Shown piece after piece: positions 46,405-55,444 of a stretch of 64,000 nucleotides of DNA (the stretch's first letter is position 1; each line of letters starts with the position of its first letter). Source of the stretch: Candidatus Bathyarchaeum tardum (GTDB lineage: Archaea; Thermoproteota; Bathyarchaeia; Bathyarchaeales; Bathyarchaeaceae); the NCBI GenBank assembly GCA_029762755.1, contig JARVGH010000001.1, positions 1 to 64,000 of the forward strand. The letters run 5' to 3'. The notes under the pieces were generated by a model. The model searched no databases and was not told the origin of the DNA. It saw nothing but the letters and a program-made list of their open reading frames with translations. The position numbers and the translations under genes are program-made.

Positions 46405-46515
46405 CTTGTTTTGGTAAGGTGCATGGGGAGCTGAGAATACTCGGCTGAGAGGACAACTAGCGTGTTGTCGACCCTGAAAACCTGATCCAGGTAATGCTGG
46501 CGGAGGGAAAACAAG
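46405..46515 (+). promoter_or_regulatory. TPP (thiamine pyrophosphate) riboswitch
   Basis: All core THI-element sequences are present in order. GGGGAGC is the 5' strand of P2 (46425-46431). GGCTGAGAGG follows at 46443-46452, then a variable P3a hairpin ACAAC/GTTGT. ACCCTGAAAACCTGATCCAGG and TAATGCTGGCGGAGGG complete the pyrophosphate arm. P1 is an 8-bp helix, CTTGTTTT (46405-46412) with AAAACAAG (46508-46515). The 3' strand of P1 contains the first base of the GTG start of the next gene, and the ggaggg ribosome site is inside the aptamer. Ligand binding should therefore block translation initiation. Confidence 0.92.
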
Positions 46516-47033
46516 TGAATATACAAAAAAATAGTTTTTCAACAAAAGTAATAGCAGAAACCGTTGTTTTTGTGGCTCTTGCCACGGTTTTAAGTAACAT
46601 CAAAATTTTTAGCCTTCCACAAGGAGGTTCAGTAACTGCGGCTTCAATGGTGCCGATTTTGTGGCTGGGGCTTCGACGGGGACCAAAAGTTGGGTTGTTT
46701 GGGGCTCTAATGTATGGTTTGATTCAAGCAGTGTTTGATCCGTTCATTGTTCATCCTGCTCAAATGTTGCTTGATTACCCAATCGCTTTTGGTTTACTGG
46801 GGATTGCAGGTTTTTTCGAGAAACGTCCCTTTATTGGTGTAACTTTGGGAATAATCGGCAGATTTGTTGCCCATTATTTTTCGGGTATAATCTTTTTTGC
46901 TGAATTCGCTGAAGGCAATCCTTTAGTTTACTCTGCAGTGTACAACGGCGGCTACTTGATAGTGGAACTTGTAATAAGCATATACATCATATACCTGTTA
47001 AAACGAAGCAAAGTGCTTGAAATTTACATGTAA
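46515..47033 (+). CDS. thiT: ThiT-like thiamine ECF transporter S-component
   Basis: A 172-residue membrane protein with about six helices: TVVFVALATVLSNIKIFSLP, GGSVTAASMVPILWLGLRRGPKVG, GLFGALMYGLIQAVFDP, LLDYPIAFGLLGIAGFF, and late LIVELVISIYIIYLL. The P-x-GGS and LDYPxAFG motifs are typical of ThiT. The ATG at 46494 is inside the riboswitch core, so the GTG at 46515 is the real start. The partner ATPase and T-component are not in the window. The riboswitch supports thiamine as the ligand. Confidence 0.88.
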   Translation: MNIQKNSFSTKVIAETVVFVALATVLSNIKIFSLPQGGSVTAASMVPILWLGLRRGPKVGLFGALMYGLIQAVFDPFIVHPAQMLLDYPIAFGLLGIAGFFEKRPFIGVTLGIIGRFVAHYFSGIIFFAEFAEGNPLVYSAVYNGGYLIVELVISIYIIYLLKRSKVLEIYM

Positions 47034-47045
47034 CGAGGAGATACC

Positions 47046-48050
47046 TTGGGTAAGCTTCCAATCAAAGAGCTCAAACAGTTGCTGGGATGCATAAAACCAG
47101 ATTCTAGAGTTCTTGTTAAGCCTCAATTTGGTTTTGACGCCGGAGTTCACCAGCTAGACAACGGCAAGTATCTTGTTGTTTCTACAGACCCTTGCATTGG
47201 AGTTCCAGAGAATTTTTTTGGCTGGTTTCTAATTAACTACGTAGCTTCAGACATCGCTTTGTTTGGATCAAAAACAGAGTTTTGTACAATCAATTTGCTG
47301 GGTCCACCGTTAACAGAACCTAAAGTTTTCAAAAAAATAATGCAACAAACCTGCAACGCCGCCGATGAATTGGGAATAACCATAGTTACTGGTCACACAG
47401 GAACCTATGAAGGCTTGTTAACCCTTGTTGGCGTGTGTACAGGTTACGGGCATATAACCAAAGATAAACTCAAGACTCCTGCAGGGGCTAAAGCAAAGGA
47501 CCTTATTTTGTGTGTAAAACCAGTGGGTTTGGAAACTGCTGTAAATTTTGCTTTGACTCATAGCATGGTAGCTGAAAATTTGTTTGGAACTAAAAGAACC
47601 GAAGATTTAGCTCGTCTTATTTCTTTGCAGAGTTGCGCCAAAGAGGCATTGTTGCTTGCTGGGTTAGATGGGGTGCATGCGTTGCATGATGCAACTGAAG
47701 GTGGGGTGACTTCTGCTTTGAATGAGCTGGCTGAGGCTTCCGAAGTTGGTTTTCGGGTTTGCTGGGAAAGTTTTGTGTTTCCTGAGGAGGTGCAACTCTT
47801 AAGGGCGGCTTATCAGTTATCCGATACGCAGATGTTGTCCCTGTCATCTACTGGTACCTTTTTGGTTGCTGTTAGTCCTGTATCTAAAACTGAAGTTGAA
47901 GCTATTCTTAATCAGAACAATATTTCTGCTCGGTTTGTGGGTGAATTTACTGAAGATTTGGCTCGAGTTCTTGTAAAAAAGGGTAAAGAAACAGTTTTTC
48001 CAACAAAATCAAATGACCCGTACGCAATAATTCTGTCCGGTAAATCTTAA
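47046..48050 (+). CDS. PurM-superfamily (AIR synthase/HypE-like) protein in the thiamine operon
   Basis: A 334-residue protein of the PurM/HypE/ThiL fold: N-terminal VLVKPQFGFDAGVHQLDNGKYLV, IALFGSKTEFCTINLL, ITIVTGHTGTYEG, and the conserved HDATEGGVTSALNELAEAS of the HypE/AIR-synthase subgroup. It is 12 bases after thiT, with gaggaga before a TTG start, so it shares the TPP-regulated transcript. ThiL itself (thiamine phosphate kinase) is of this superfamily, but this protein is closer to HypE relatives. A role in thiamine metabolism is inferred from regulation only. Confidence 0.75.
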   Translation: MGKLPIKELKQLLGCIKPDSRVLVKPQFGFDAGVHQLDNGKYLVVSTDPCIGVPENFFGWFLINYVASDIALFGSKTEFCTINLLGPPLTEPKVFKKIMQQTCNAADELGITIVTGHTGTYEGLLTLVGVCTGYGHITKDKLKTPAGAKAKDLILCVKPVGLETAVNFALTHSMVAENLFGTKRTEDLARLISLQSCAKEALLLAGLDGVHALHDATEGGVTSALNELAEASEVGFRVCWESFVFPEEVQLLRAAYQLSDTQMLSLSSTGTFLVAVSPVSKTEVEAILNQNNISARFVGEFTEDLARVLVKKGKETVFPTKSNDPYAIILSGKS

Positions 48051-48055
48051 CTACT

Positions 48056-48904
48056 TCATTTTGTTTGTCGTTTCAGGAAATCTTCGATGTTTTGTTGGGG
48101 TCTGTTAAGTTTTCCTATGGTGATTTTTTTGCCTATTTTCAGTTTCATTCCATCAAAGGCTGCAACTGCTGGAACTCCAGTTTTTTGTTCGATGTATTTT
48201 ATTTCATAAGCAGGTCCGCTGTAAATCATTTTCAGGCCAAAATGAGTTGCAACAACCATTTCTGGTTTCACTGCCTCAGCAATTAATGCGGCTTCTTTGG
48301 GGGTCATGTGTCCAGTCCATGGACTTCCGTTGGGGCGCATTACTGAAAGAATGAGCAGTTTAACACCTTTGTATTCTTCTTTGATTTCTTCAAAATATTC
48401 TGTGTCTGCGGTGTATCCTATTGTTCCGACTTCTGGGATGTCAAACTTGAACCCGACTGTTTCCGGGTCTGTGTGTTTAGTTTGTGTAGTAACGATTTTT
48501 ATGTTTCCAACCTTGAAGTTGACGCCTGGTTTCACGCTTACTGTTTGTTTTATCATCTTTTGATGATACAATGAGATTGGCGGTCCGGCTTGGCTGTCTC
48601 CTGCTAGAATGTTTGTTGGTGCCGCTAAAGTTCCTCGTTTTTTGAGCATTCCCCGGGTCATGGATTCAACTAGAACCTCGGCGTTGGCGTAATGGTCAGG
48701 GTGCCGATGAGAAATTAATACTGCTTTAAGTTTTTGGGGGTTTAATCCCGATTCTAAAGAGTAGATAAGAGCTCCTGGTCCGGGGTCCACGTGTATGTTT
48801 TCTGTTTGTGTTAGGAGCCGGAATCCTCCTGTTCGCCTTTTTTGGGTGATAGTTACGAACCTTCCGCCTCCTGTTCCTAAAAAGACCAGCTCTGCTCCTT
48901 CCAT
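48056..48904 (-). CDS. Metallo-beta-lactamase fold hydrolase
   Basis: A 282-residue MBL-fold protein with ISHRHPDHYANAEVL (HxHxDH), TQTKHTDPETVG (next His), GYTADTEYF (Asp) and VATHFGLKM (last His). The N-terminal ELVFLGTGGGRFVTITQKRRTGGF is like the RNase Z/phosphodiesterase (UlaG-like) group, but the substrate is not evident. The start at 48904 is preferred because ggtgaagg lies upstream; a GTG at 48913 is in frame. It faces the PurM-like gene tail to tail (six bases apart). Confidence 0.87.
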   Translation of the reverse strand: MEGAELVFLGTGGGRFVTITQKRRTGGFRLLTQTENIHVDPGPGALIYSLESGLNPQKLKAVLISHRHPDHYANAEVLVESMTRGMLKKRGTLAAPTNILAGDSQAGPPISLYHQKMIKQTVSVKPGVNFKVGNIKIVTTQTKHTDPETVGFKFDIPEVGTIGYTADTEYFEEIKEEYKGVKLLILSVMRPNGSPWTGHMTPKEAALIAEAVKPEMVVATHFGLKMIYSGPAYEIKYIEQKTGVPAVAAFDGMKLKIGKKITIGKLNRPQQNIEDFLKRQTK

Positions 48905-49044
48905 ATCCTTCACCAGAAGTCATTTTGAACTACGTTGTTATTGTCGTTACATTATTGCGTTATATAGTTATAAGGATTTGAATATGGGAATTAGGGAAAA
49001 TTATATCTCGGTTACGTTATCAGTAATTGGACGAGGTTTACTAA

Positions 49045-49719
49045 ATGAAAATTATTGTTCGAATTGGCGGCTCAGTTGTGGTTTCCCCTCTTGATCCCTC
49101 TATGATAAACTGTTACCTAACTGTATTACGGGATTTCAAAAATCAAGGACACCAAGTGGTCGCAGTTGTAGGCGGCGGCAAATTAGCTCGAGAATTCATA
49201 AAAGTAGCAAAATATGTGCACCTAGAAAACGACCAGCAAGACTGGGCAGCAATTCATGTTTCCCGCCTTTTTGCTCAACTCTTCACCTTAGGGTTAGCAG
49301 ATGACGGCTGTGGAAAAGTTCCTACCACCTTGGATGAAGCAGAAGAATGCGTAAACACAGGCAAAATTGTTGTAATGGGGGGTTTGCATCCTGGAATCAC
49401 AACCGATGCTGTTGCAGCATTGGTTGGCGAGCGCATAAAAGCAGATATCTTGGTAAAATGTTCAAACGTGAGTGCAATCTACACCAAAGACCCCAAAAAG
49501 TATCCTGACGCCAAACGCCTTGACACGATTAGTTTTGAAGAACTAGGAAACCTGCTTGAAGCCAAAGAGCACAAACCCGGAATTAATCAGGTAATTGACC
49601 CCGAAGCAGTAAAGATTCTTGGCAGGATTAAGCTCAAAACTATCGTAGTAAACGGTCACGACCCTGGCTACGTTGTATATGCAGTTCAGGGGCGACACAT
49701 CGGCACAGTAATCGAATAA
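49045..49719 (+). CDS. pyrH: UMP kinase (archaeal type)
   Basis: A 224-residue amino-acid-kinase-fold enzyme phosphorylating UMP to UDP. VRIGGSVV (5-12) is the phosphate loop, VAVVGGGKLAREFIKVAKYV follows, VMGGLHPGITTDAVAALVGERI and KCSNVSAIYTKDPKKYPDAKRLD carry the nucleotide-binding segments. The length and the motif order match hexameric archaeal UMPK. tRNA-Leu follows 54 bases downstream. Confidence 0.94.
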   Translation: MKIIVRIGGSVVVSPLDPSMINCYLTVLRDFKNQGHQVVAVVGGGKLAREFIKVAKYVHLENDQQDWAAIHVSRLFAQLFTLGLADDGCGKVPTTLDEAEECVNTGKIVVMGGLHPGITTDAVAALVGERIKADILVKCSNVSAIYTKDPKKYPDAKRLDTISFEELGNLLEAKEHKPGINQVIDPEAVKILGRIKLKTIVVNGHDPGYVVYAVQGRHIGTVIE

Positions 49720-49773
49720 GGCTGGTTAAGTAAGGCTTAAATTAACTAGTCATGTTTGTTTTTGTGCAATGGG

Positions 49774-49880
49774 GCGGCGGTAGCGAAGCCAGGTCAAACG
49801 CGGAGGACTCAAGATCAGCGTTTTGATGAGCTATCCTTTCCCATAGGGGTTCGCAGGTTCGATTCCTGCCCGCCGCACCA
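49774..49880 (+). tRNA. tRNA-Leu (anticodon CAA) with a 19-base intron and encoded CCA
   Basis: Acceptor GCGGCGG pairs with CCGCCGC, then A and CCA (49878-49880). The D-arm is GCG...CGC, the anticodon stem GAGGA/TCCTT, and the loop after splicing CTCAAGA with anticodon CAA. The variable arm TCCCATAGGGGTTC is the long leucine type. T-arm: GCAGG TTCGATT CCTGC. The intron (49814-49832) lies at 37/38. Its two 3-base bulges AGA and CTA are separated by the 4-bp helix CTCA/TGAG, a canonical bulge-helix-bulge. Confidence 0.96.
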
Positions 49881-50014
49881 CCATCAACAACATATCACAG
49901 TTAAACAATCTATATGTTGCTACACTGTTTTTTTCCTTCAAATTCAGACTGCCCAGAAACATGAATAGCAAAAAAAGTTTATTTGAGGATGATAAAAACT
50001 GGAGATGATGGAAT

Positions 50015-50911
50015 TTGAGAAATAAGTGCAAGCGAGTTGATTTGTTTTTCAGTATTCTAGTTTACTCAATATTAATATTTTTAGCGCTTCCAATCATTAG
50101 ATTGTCCAATGCAAATCCAGTTCTGTTTTCAGTACTCAAAATGCCTGAAGAACAAATTAACTACACAATTTGTTGGATGAACGAAACTTTATGGGCAAAA
50201 GTGGATGGAACATATCCTGTTTCTAAAATTGATTTTGATTGTCAGACTCACCATCCTTCGGCCAATGATTCATTGTTCACTTTTAGTGGGGATTCTCTTC
50301 AGATGTTTTATCCAACACCTCCCAGAACAACAAACATATCAATAAAAATGGATTCTACCGATCTTGACTGGAGTAATTACACGCAAAGCTATCCTGACGT
50401 AACTCATTACACTGCAGTTGGGAACTGGCCTATGATTTCTTGTAACCTTTATCCTGTTGTGGACGATTTCACTCTTAGAATTCATTATGAACACCCTGTT
50501 AAGCAGATAAATGGAAGCTACACTTTTTTGTATGATTTAAACATAAGTCCTTACCTTTCATCTTGGAGTAACAAATCCACTGCCTACTTTTCTATAAGGT
50601 TTGAAACAAATTACACAAACCTTCAGGTGAATACCATAACGCTTGATGATGCAATGAAAAATCCCGTAAACTACACAATCACTGAAGATGATAAAAATGA
50701 AATAATATCCCTTCAAGTTGTGTCCAATTACTACGAGAATCTTCCAGGCGACTTGCTAATTTCCTTCGATGCCAATAAAAATACGGACCCTGATAACTCT
50801 GACTTTTCAGGTTCAAGTTTACCAACGGAATTTGTTTGCATCTTAACAGTTGCTATGGGAGCAATACTTGTTGTATTACTTGTTTATTTACGCCATCACA
50901 AGTCTAAATAA
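50015..50911 (+). CDS. Secreted, C-terminally anchored protein of unknown function
   Basis: About 298 residues from a TTG start: a signal helix (ILVYSILIFLALPIIRLS, about 13-30), then a beta-rich exodomain with many N-x-S/T glycosylation sequons (NYT, NET, NDS, NIS, NYT, NGS, NKS, NYT and more), and a C-terminal helix (VCILTVAMGAILVVLLVYL) followed by RHHKSK. The topology suggests a glycosylated surface protein. The next gene, a beta-helix surface protein, runs in the same direction. Confidence 0.7.
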   Translation: MRNKCKRVDLFFSILVYSILIFLALPIIRLSNANPVLFSVLKMPEEQINYTICWMNETLWAKVDGTYPVSKIDFDCQTHHPSANDSLFTFSGDSLQMFYPTPPRTTNISIKMDSTDLDWSNYTQSYPDVTHYTAVGNWPMISCNLYPVVDDFTLRIHYEHPVKQINGSYTFLYDLNISPYLSSWSNKSTAYFSIRFETNYTNLQVNTITLDDAMKNPVNYTITEDDKNEIISLQVVSNYYENLPGDLLISFDANKNTDPDNSDFSGSSLPTEFVCILTVAMGAILVVLLVYLRHHKSK

Positions 50912-51070
50912 TCGTTCTTGAATTCGTAAAAAATTTTCAATTGAAGGTATCAAAATTAGTTTTCTCAAATTTTCTTGACTAAACTATCGTTCAAGTAAAG
51001 CTTTTTAGTCAAGGTTTCTTGACAAAAACCCTTTTTTAATTTATTAATAGATTAGTAATTGGTGTGGATT

Positions 51071-52753
51071 ATGAAAAAAGGAAAGAAAATTTTTGGTATA
51101 TTAATGTTTTCTATTTATTTCCTTATCTGTATTCAACAAATTGAGGTTGCAACTGCAAATTTTCTACCTATGCCTTTTTCGGTTCCTAAACCCGCTTTCA
51201 TTATTCAAAGTGATGGAAACGTTAGTTCCACTGATAATGTTACTGTTCCAATAACCAAAAATGGACATGTCTATTCGTTAACTGATGATATTGTTGGTCA
51301 CACAATTGTGGTTGATTGCGATGATGTCACAGTGGATGGAGCAGGTTACGTTATTCAAGGTAATGGAAACTCTACAGGAGTTTTCATTAAAAATCGAAAC
51401 GGAATAACCGTGCAAAACATGCAAATCAGTAACTTCTATTATGGTATTCAACTTCTTTCAGATCCTACTTTCAGGATTTCAGGAAACCACACCCTTTTGG
51501 GAAACAACTTAACAAACAACCACTATGGAATTGAAATTGTTTCTTCAACTGGGAATACCCTTAGACACAACCAAATGAACTCCAATAATTATGGCTTTAA
51601 AGTTACATATTCAGCCCATGACGCCTATGTTAGCACAGCAAGTCCCAGAATTTTCTATCATGACATTGATGATTCAAACACTATCAATGGCGCACCCATA
51701 TATTATTGGGTAAACCAGGAAAACAGGTCAGTTCCATCGGACGCAGCTTGTATTGGTCTTGTAAACTGCGTAAATATTTCTGTTCAGCACTGTAGCCTAT
51801 CACAAAATGGAAAAGGCATCATACTGGTTTCAACCAAAAATTCAACAATAACAAATAATGAAATAACAAAAAATAACGGTGAAGGCATCTACCTCTTAGA
51901 ATCCACAAATAATTACATCAGTGAAAACGTCATAACTAAAAACAACGGTTACGAACTCTATCTTTGCAAGTCTTCGAACAACAACTCGATATGTAACAAC
52001 ACAATAACAGGCACTGAAGACAACTATGGCATCAAGATTCACAGTTCTTCACATAACATTTTTTCTGGAAATACACTAACAGAAAACAAATTGGGCGCCT
52101 ATGTCTTGAGTTCTGCAGGCGTGAATTTCATTGATAATAACATTAAAAGAAATACTGTTGGCATCTACATTGACCAATTCAATTCTGGACACAATATTAT
52201 TGGAAACACAATAGAAGAAAATACTGGGTATGGAATTAAGTTAGTTCATACTTCAGGGAATTCTATTGTTGAAAACATTTTTTACAAAAACGCAAACGGA
52301 ATTTATTGCACTGCATCTCCGAATAATAAAATTGTCGGAAACAATTTTACAGAAAACGTTGGTTGGGCTATAGAATTTGAAGGCGGGCTTGCAGGAGGGG
52401 GCGCAAACAACTCTGTTTATCACAATTATTTCATAGACAATAACAAAGAGGTAGGCTTTCAGGTTTCTATGCTTGGAATATGGGACGGCCAAGACAAACT
52501 ACCTCAACCTTGTATATGGGATGACGGTGAAAAAGGTAATTATTGGAGCGGTTATACTCTAAGATATCCCAATGCCACAGAAATCAATGGAACAGGAATA
52601 GGAGACACACCCTTTTACATTAATCCAAACAACATCGACCACCACCCAATTATGAAACTCGAAACAATTCCAGAGTTTCCTTCATGGACAATTCTGCCTA
52701 TTATTTTTGCTATTGTATTTTCTTCGATAATTGGGAAAAAGGTTAAAATTTAA
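51071..52753 (+). CDS. Secreted parallel beta-helix (NosD-like) surface protein
   Basis: A 560-residue protein with a signal peptide (FGILMFSIYFLICIQQI). A right-handed beta-helix follows, formed of about 22-residue repeats such as NHYGIEIVSSTGNTLRHNQM, GIYLLESTNNYISENVITKN and GIYIDQFNSGHNIIGNTIEEN. The C-terminal IPEFPSWTILPIIFAIVFSS ends in KKVKI. The EFPSW-plus-helix tail resembles archaeal surface-sorting signals of the PEF type. Such proteins bind or cleave polysaccharides, but no catalytic residues are evident. The start at 51071 is preferred to the GTG at 51059. Confidence 0.82.
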   Translation: MKKGKKIFGILMFSIYFLICIQQIEVATANFLPMPFSVPKPAFIIQSDGNVSSTDNVTVPITKNGHVYSLTDDIVGHTIVVDCDDVTVDGAGYVIQGNGNSTGVFIKNRNGITVQNMQISNFYYGIQLLSDPTFRISGNHTLLGNNLTNNHYGIEIVSSTGNTLRHNQMNSNNYGFKVTYSAHDAYVSTASPRIFYHDIDDSNTINGAPIYYWVNQENRSVPSDAACIGLVNCVNISVQHCSLSQNGKGIILVSTKNSTITNNEITKNNGEGIYLLESTNNYISENVITKNNGYELYLCKSSNNNSICNNTITGTEDNYGIKIHSSSHNIFSGNTLTENKLGAYVLSSAGVNFIDNNIKRNTVGIYIDQFNSGHNIIGNTIEENTGYGIKLVHTSGNSIVENIFYKNANGIYCTASPNNKIVGNNFTENVGWAIEFEGGLAGGGANNSVYHNYFIDNNKEVGFQVSMLGIWDGQDKLPQPCIWDDGEKGNYWSGYTLRYPNATEINGTGIGDTPFYINPNNIDHHPIMKLETIPEFPSWTILPIIFAIVFSSIIGKKVKI

Positions 52754-52931
52754 CCCCAACCAACTAACGCTTTTTTCATGATTGGAATTGATTTTTTTTA
52801 AATCTTTTACTGAAATCAGGCAGTCTGGTTTTGAGTGAAATTAACTAAAATCAGCGCTTGATTTCGTCTGAATTCAATCTAGATTCAGAAAAGACAGTTG
52901 ATTTTGTTTATTATTGATTATCTACTTGGGA

Positions 52932-53609
52932 TTATTCGATTGGTATGTAAGGAATAGCATCAACTATTCCAACTATGATAAATTGTATTGCTATTGCAAG
53001 CACAATAATCGCCATGAGTGCTGTTACAACATGCAATCCTTCAACGCCTAAAACCTTGATTATCTTATAAGCATACTTCATGCCAAAGTAGGATAACAAA
53101 ATCCCAATCGTTATTCCAATGAAGACGAAAAGTGCATCAAAAAAATCTATTGCTTGCGAAAATAACAAAATAACTGTCGTTATGCTGCCTGGACCTGCAG
53201 TTAGAGGAAACACCAGAGGAATAATCGAAATATCTTCTCGATCCTCAGAGGATAACCCGTTTTTTTCTGAAAGCATTTTCAATGCGAGTGCAACTAGAAG
53301 AATGCCGCCTGCTATCTGGAATGCATACACTTCGATGTTAAACACTTGAAAAAGTAGTTGGCCTGTCAAAGCAAAAAAAACCAAAACTATAAAAGCTATT
53401 TTCATTGCTTTGGCAGCGATTTTACGGTGTTTTTCAGAATTGTGTTTTTCAGGACCAATATCGCTGGTTAGAGTTGTGAAAATTGCAATAGTGCTGAGAG
53501 GATTCATAACCGCAACTATCGATAAAATGGCCAGGGTTGCAAATTCAATCGTTGCCAATATGTCCAGCCTAGCAATTGCAAAGTTCAAGTGAGATATAAA
53601 TATTAACAA
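52932..53609 (-). CDS. MarC family membrane protein
   Basis: A 225-residue protein with six membrane helices. ATLAILSIVAVMNPLSTIAIF at the start and IPLVFPLTAGPGSITTVILL in the middle carry the paired N-P and GPG motifs of the MarC/NAAT family. Members were first linked to antibiotic resistance and amino-acid transport, but the function of most is not established. The next gene upstream on the same strand is an ABC permease, 66 bases away. Confidence 0.9.
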   Translation of the reverse strand: MLIFISHLNFAIARLDILATIEFATLAILSIVAVMNPLSTIAIFTTLTSDIGPEKHNSEKHRKIAAKAMKIAFIVLVFFALTGQLLFQVFNIEVYAFQIAGGILLVALALKMLSEKNGLSSEDREDISIIPLVFPLTAGPGSITTVILLFSQAIDFFDALFVFIGITIGILLSYFGMKYAYKIIKVLGVEGLHVVTALMAIIVLAIAIQFIIVGIVDAIPYIPIE

Positions 53610-53674
53610 ACTAATGCTAATAATTTTTTAGTGCACTTCTGTGTGAATTTTTAGTTTATAAAACAAACACTTTT

Positions 53675-54442
53675 TCAGTTTACTACTTTTCTAAATAGGT
53701 ATAATGTTGAGCCTAGAGTCAGAACTGCAACAAGTCCAATCACTAAATAGGCTGATAGAATTGTATCCCATACAAATCCGTCGATCATTAGGACTCTGAC
53801 TGCGTCTACAGTGTAGCTTATCGGGTTTAGCTTTGAGACTGTTTGTATCCAGTCGGGCATAAAATCAAGAGGTGTTAAAGCTGTGCTCATGAATAGTAAT
53901 GGAAAAGTGAGGAATGAACCGAATGCAAATACTGTTTCTGAACTTCGAGTTTTTAATCCAATTGCAAGAGAAATTCCTGACCATGCTAGCCCGAAAAACG
54001 CGATTGTAAAAAGCATCAGTAATATGCCAAATATTCCGGTAACTGGAACAGCACCCATTAGAAATGCTAAAACCATTATGATGGTTGATTGAATTAACAC
54101 TCGAAAAGCATCACTTGTTAGTCTTCCAAGCAATATTGCATAACGACTGACTGGTGTGACTAACATTTTCTGAAGATATCCTGTATCCATATCTAAAACA
54201 ATGGAGTTTCCAGATTGTAGAGCGCTGCCAAAGGCGTTTTGCAGTAATATCCCTGGAGTTGCAAATATTAGGTAGCTTTCTGCAGGAAATCCTGGAATGT
54301 TTGCGAATCTTTCAAAAAGTTGAGTGAATAAAACTAGGAAGATTATCGGCTGGACCAGTGAGAAAAAAAGTAGTATAGGATTTCTAATAAGTTTTTTTAG
54401 GTATCTAACAAAAAGGTATCTAGTATCAGATAATAGGGTCAT
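53675..54442 (-). CDS. ABC-2 type transporter permease
   Basis: A 255-residue permease with six helices of the DrrB/ABC-2 type: an N-terminal amphipathic segment (TRYLFVRYLKKLIRNPILLFF), a first helix PIIFLVLFTQLF, a long periplasmic-side loop with YLIFATPGILLQNAF, and PISYTVDAVRVLMIDGF near the end. It works with the ATPase encoded 3 bases upstream to export a hydrophobic compound or lipid. The substrate is not known. Confidence 0.9.
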   Translation of the reverse strand: MTLLSDTRYLFVRYLKKLIRNPILLFFSLVQPIIFLVLFTQLFERFANIPGFPAESYLIFATPGILLQNAFGSALQSGNSIVLDMDTGYLQKMLVTPVSRYAILLGRLTSDAFRVLIQSTIIMVLAFLMGAVPVTGIFGILLMLFTIAFFGLAWSGISLAIGLKTRSSETVFAFGSFLTFPLLFMSTALTPLDFMPDWIQTVSKLNPISYTVDAVRVLMIDGFVWDTILSAYLVIGLVAVLTLGSTLYLFRKVVN

Positions 54443-54445
54443 TGT

Positions 54446-55444
54446 TTATCTTTTTCTCCCCATAAATGTTGTACTTGGAGTTTTTCCTAGCTCTTCGGTT
54501 CTTATTCTTTTGCCCGTCTTTTGCAGATATACATCATCAAGAGTAGGTGATGAAAAGCTTATTCCAGCCAGTCCTATCTCAAGGCTATCAAGCGCTCTTA
54601 CGATATCTGCAATTAGTTGACTGGCGTTTTTTGCGAAGACTGTTAAACACTCATCTGATTCAGTTATATTTGAAACTCCAGTCAAACTCTTGAGAATTTT
54701 GACAGCTGTTGTTTTGTCTTTGGTATAATCTTTTAGGGTAATTTTGATGGAGTCTACCCCTAATTGTTGCTTGAGTTCAGTTGGGGAGCCGCTAGCTACT
54801 ATTTTTCCTGTATCTATTATTGCGAGTGTTCTGCAGAGCCGATCTGCTTCTTCCATATATTGGGTTGTCAAAAATATTGTGGTTTTGTCTTCTTTGTTTA
54901 ATTTTTCAAGGTATTCCCATATTGCAGAACGGGATTGTGGATCTAGTCCAGTAGTTGGTTCATCCAAAAAAAGTAGTTGGGGTCTATGAACTAGAGTTGT
55001 TGCTAGGTCTAGTCTTTTTTTCATTCCCCCCGAGTAGTTTCTTGCCCGTTTGTCAGCAAATTTTTCTAGGTCCACCAGTTTGAGTAGTTCATCAACTCTT
55101 TGTTTTAGGATCTTAGTGGGTATCTGTTGGAAGTGTCCTTGAAGCATTAAGTTTTCTCGTCCCGTTAGGTCTCCATCAACAGCTGTGTCTTGGCTTTGAA
55201 CACCAATCATTTTTCGTATCTCTTTAGAGTCCTTGTCCATGTTGTAACCTGAAACATGTACTGAACCCGAGGTTTTTTTCAGTAAGGTGGTCAGAACTTT
55301 GATGGTAGTACTTTTTCCTGCTCCGTTTGGTCCCAGAAACCCGAAGAATTCACCCTTTTTTACATTAAATGAAATATTATCTACAGCTCTAGTGCCATTA
55401 GAATATACCAGTACTAGGTCTTTGACATCAATCATAGTTGACAT
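54446..55444 (-). CDS. ABC transporter ATP-binding protein (DrrA-like)
   Basis: A 332-residue ATPase. FLGPNGAGKSTTIKVL is Walker A, NYSGGMKKRLDLA the signature loop, LLFLDEPTTGLDPQSR Walker B and the D-loop, and TIFLTTQYMEEADRL the H-loop region. A Q-loop-type VQSQD is present. The C-terminal 100 residues are the DrrA-type extension. With the following permease it makes a two-gene ABC-2 exporter. Confidence 0.92.
   Translation of the reverse strand: MSTMIDVKDLVLVYSNGTRAVDNISFNVKKGEFFGFLGPNGAGKSTTIKVLTTLLKKTSGSVHVSGYNMDKDSKEIRKMIGVQSQDTAVDGDLTGRENLMLQGHFQQIPTKILKQRVDELLKLVDLEKFADKRARNYSGGMKKRLDLATTLVHRPQLLFLDEPTTGLDPQSRSAIWEYLEKLNKEDKTTIFLTTQYMEEADRLCRTLAIIDTGKIVASGSPTELKQQLGVDSIKITLKDYTKDKTTAVKILKSLTGVSNITESDECLTVFAKNASQLIADIVRALDSLEIGLAGISFSSPTLDDVYLQKTGKRIRTEELGKTPSTTFMGRKR

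Noticed and set aside
46419-46430. ggtgcatgg repeated at the tRNA-like gene (44756-44764) and near 46419, as possible attachment sites
   Set aside because: The second copy belongs to the 5' part of the TPP riboswitch; the match is only nine bases and does not extend.
46494-46514. ATG at 46494 as start of the ThiT-like gene
   Set aside because: This ATG lies in the conserved taatgctggcgg core of the riboswitch; the GTG at 46515 has the ribosome site and fits the family N-terminus.
51859-52400. Short-period repeats in the beta-helix gene as a possible CRISPR array
   Set aside because: The similarity is at the protein-repeat level (about 66-base units in frame) and the bases are not conserved as CRISPR repeats would be.
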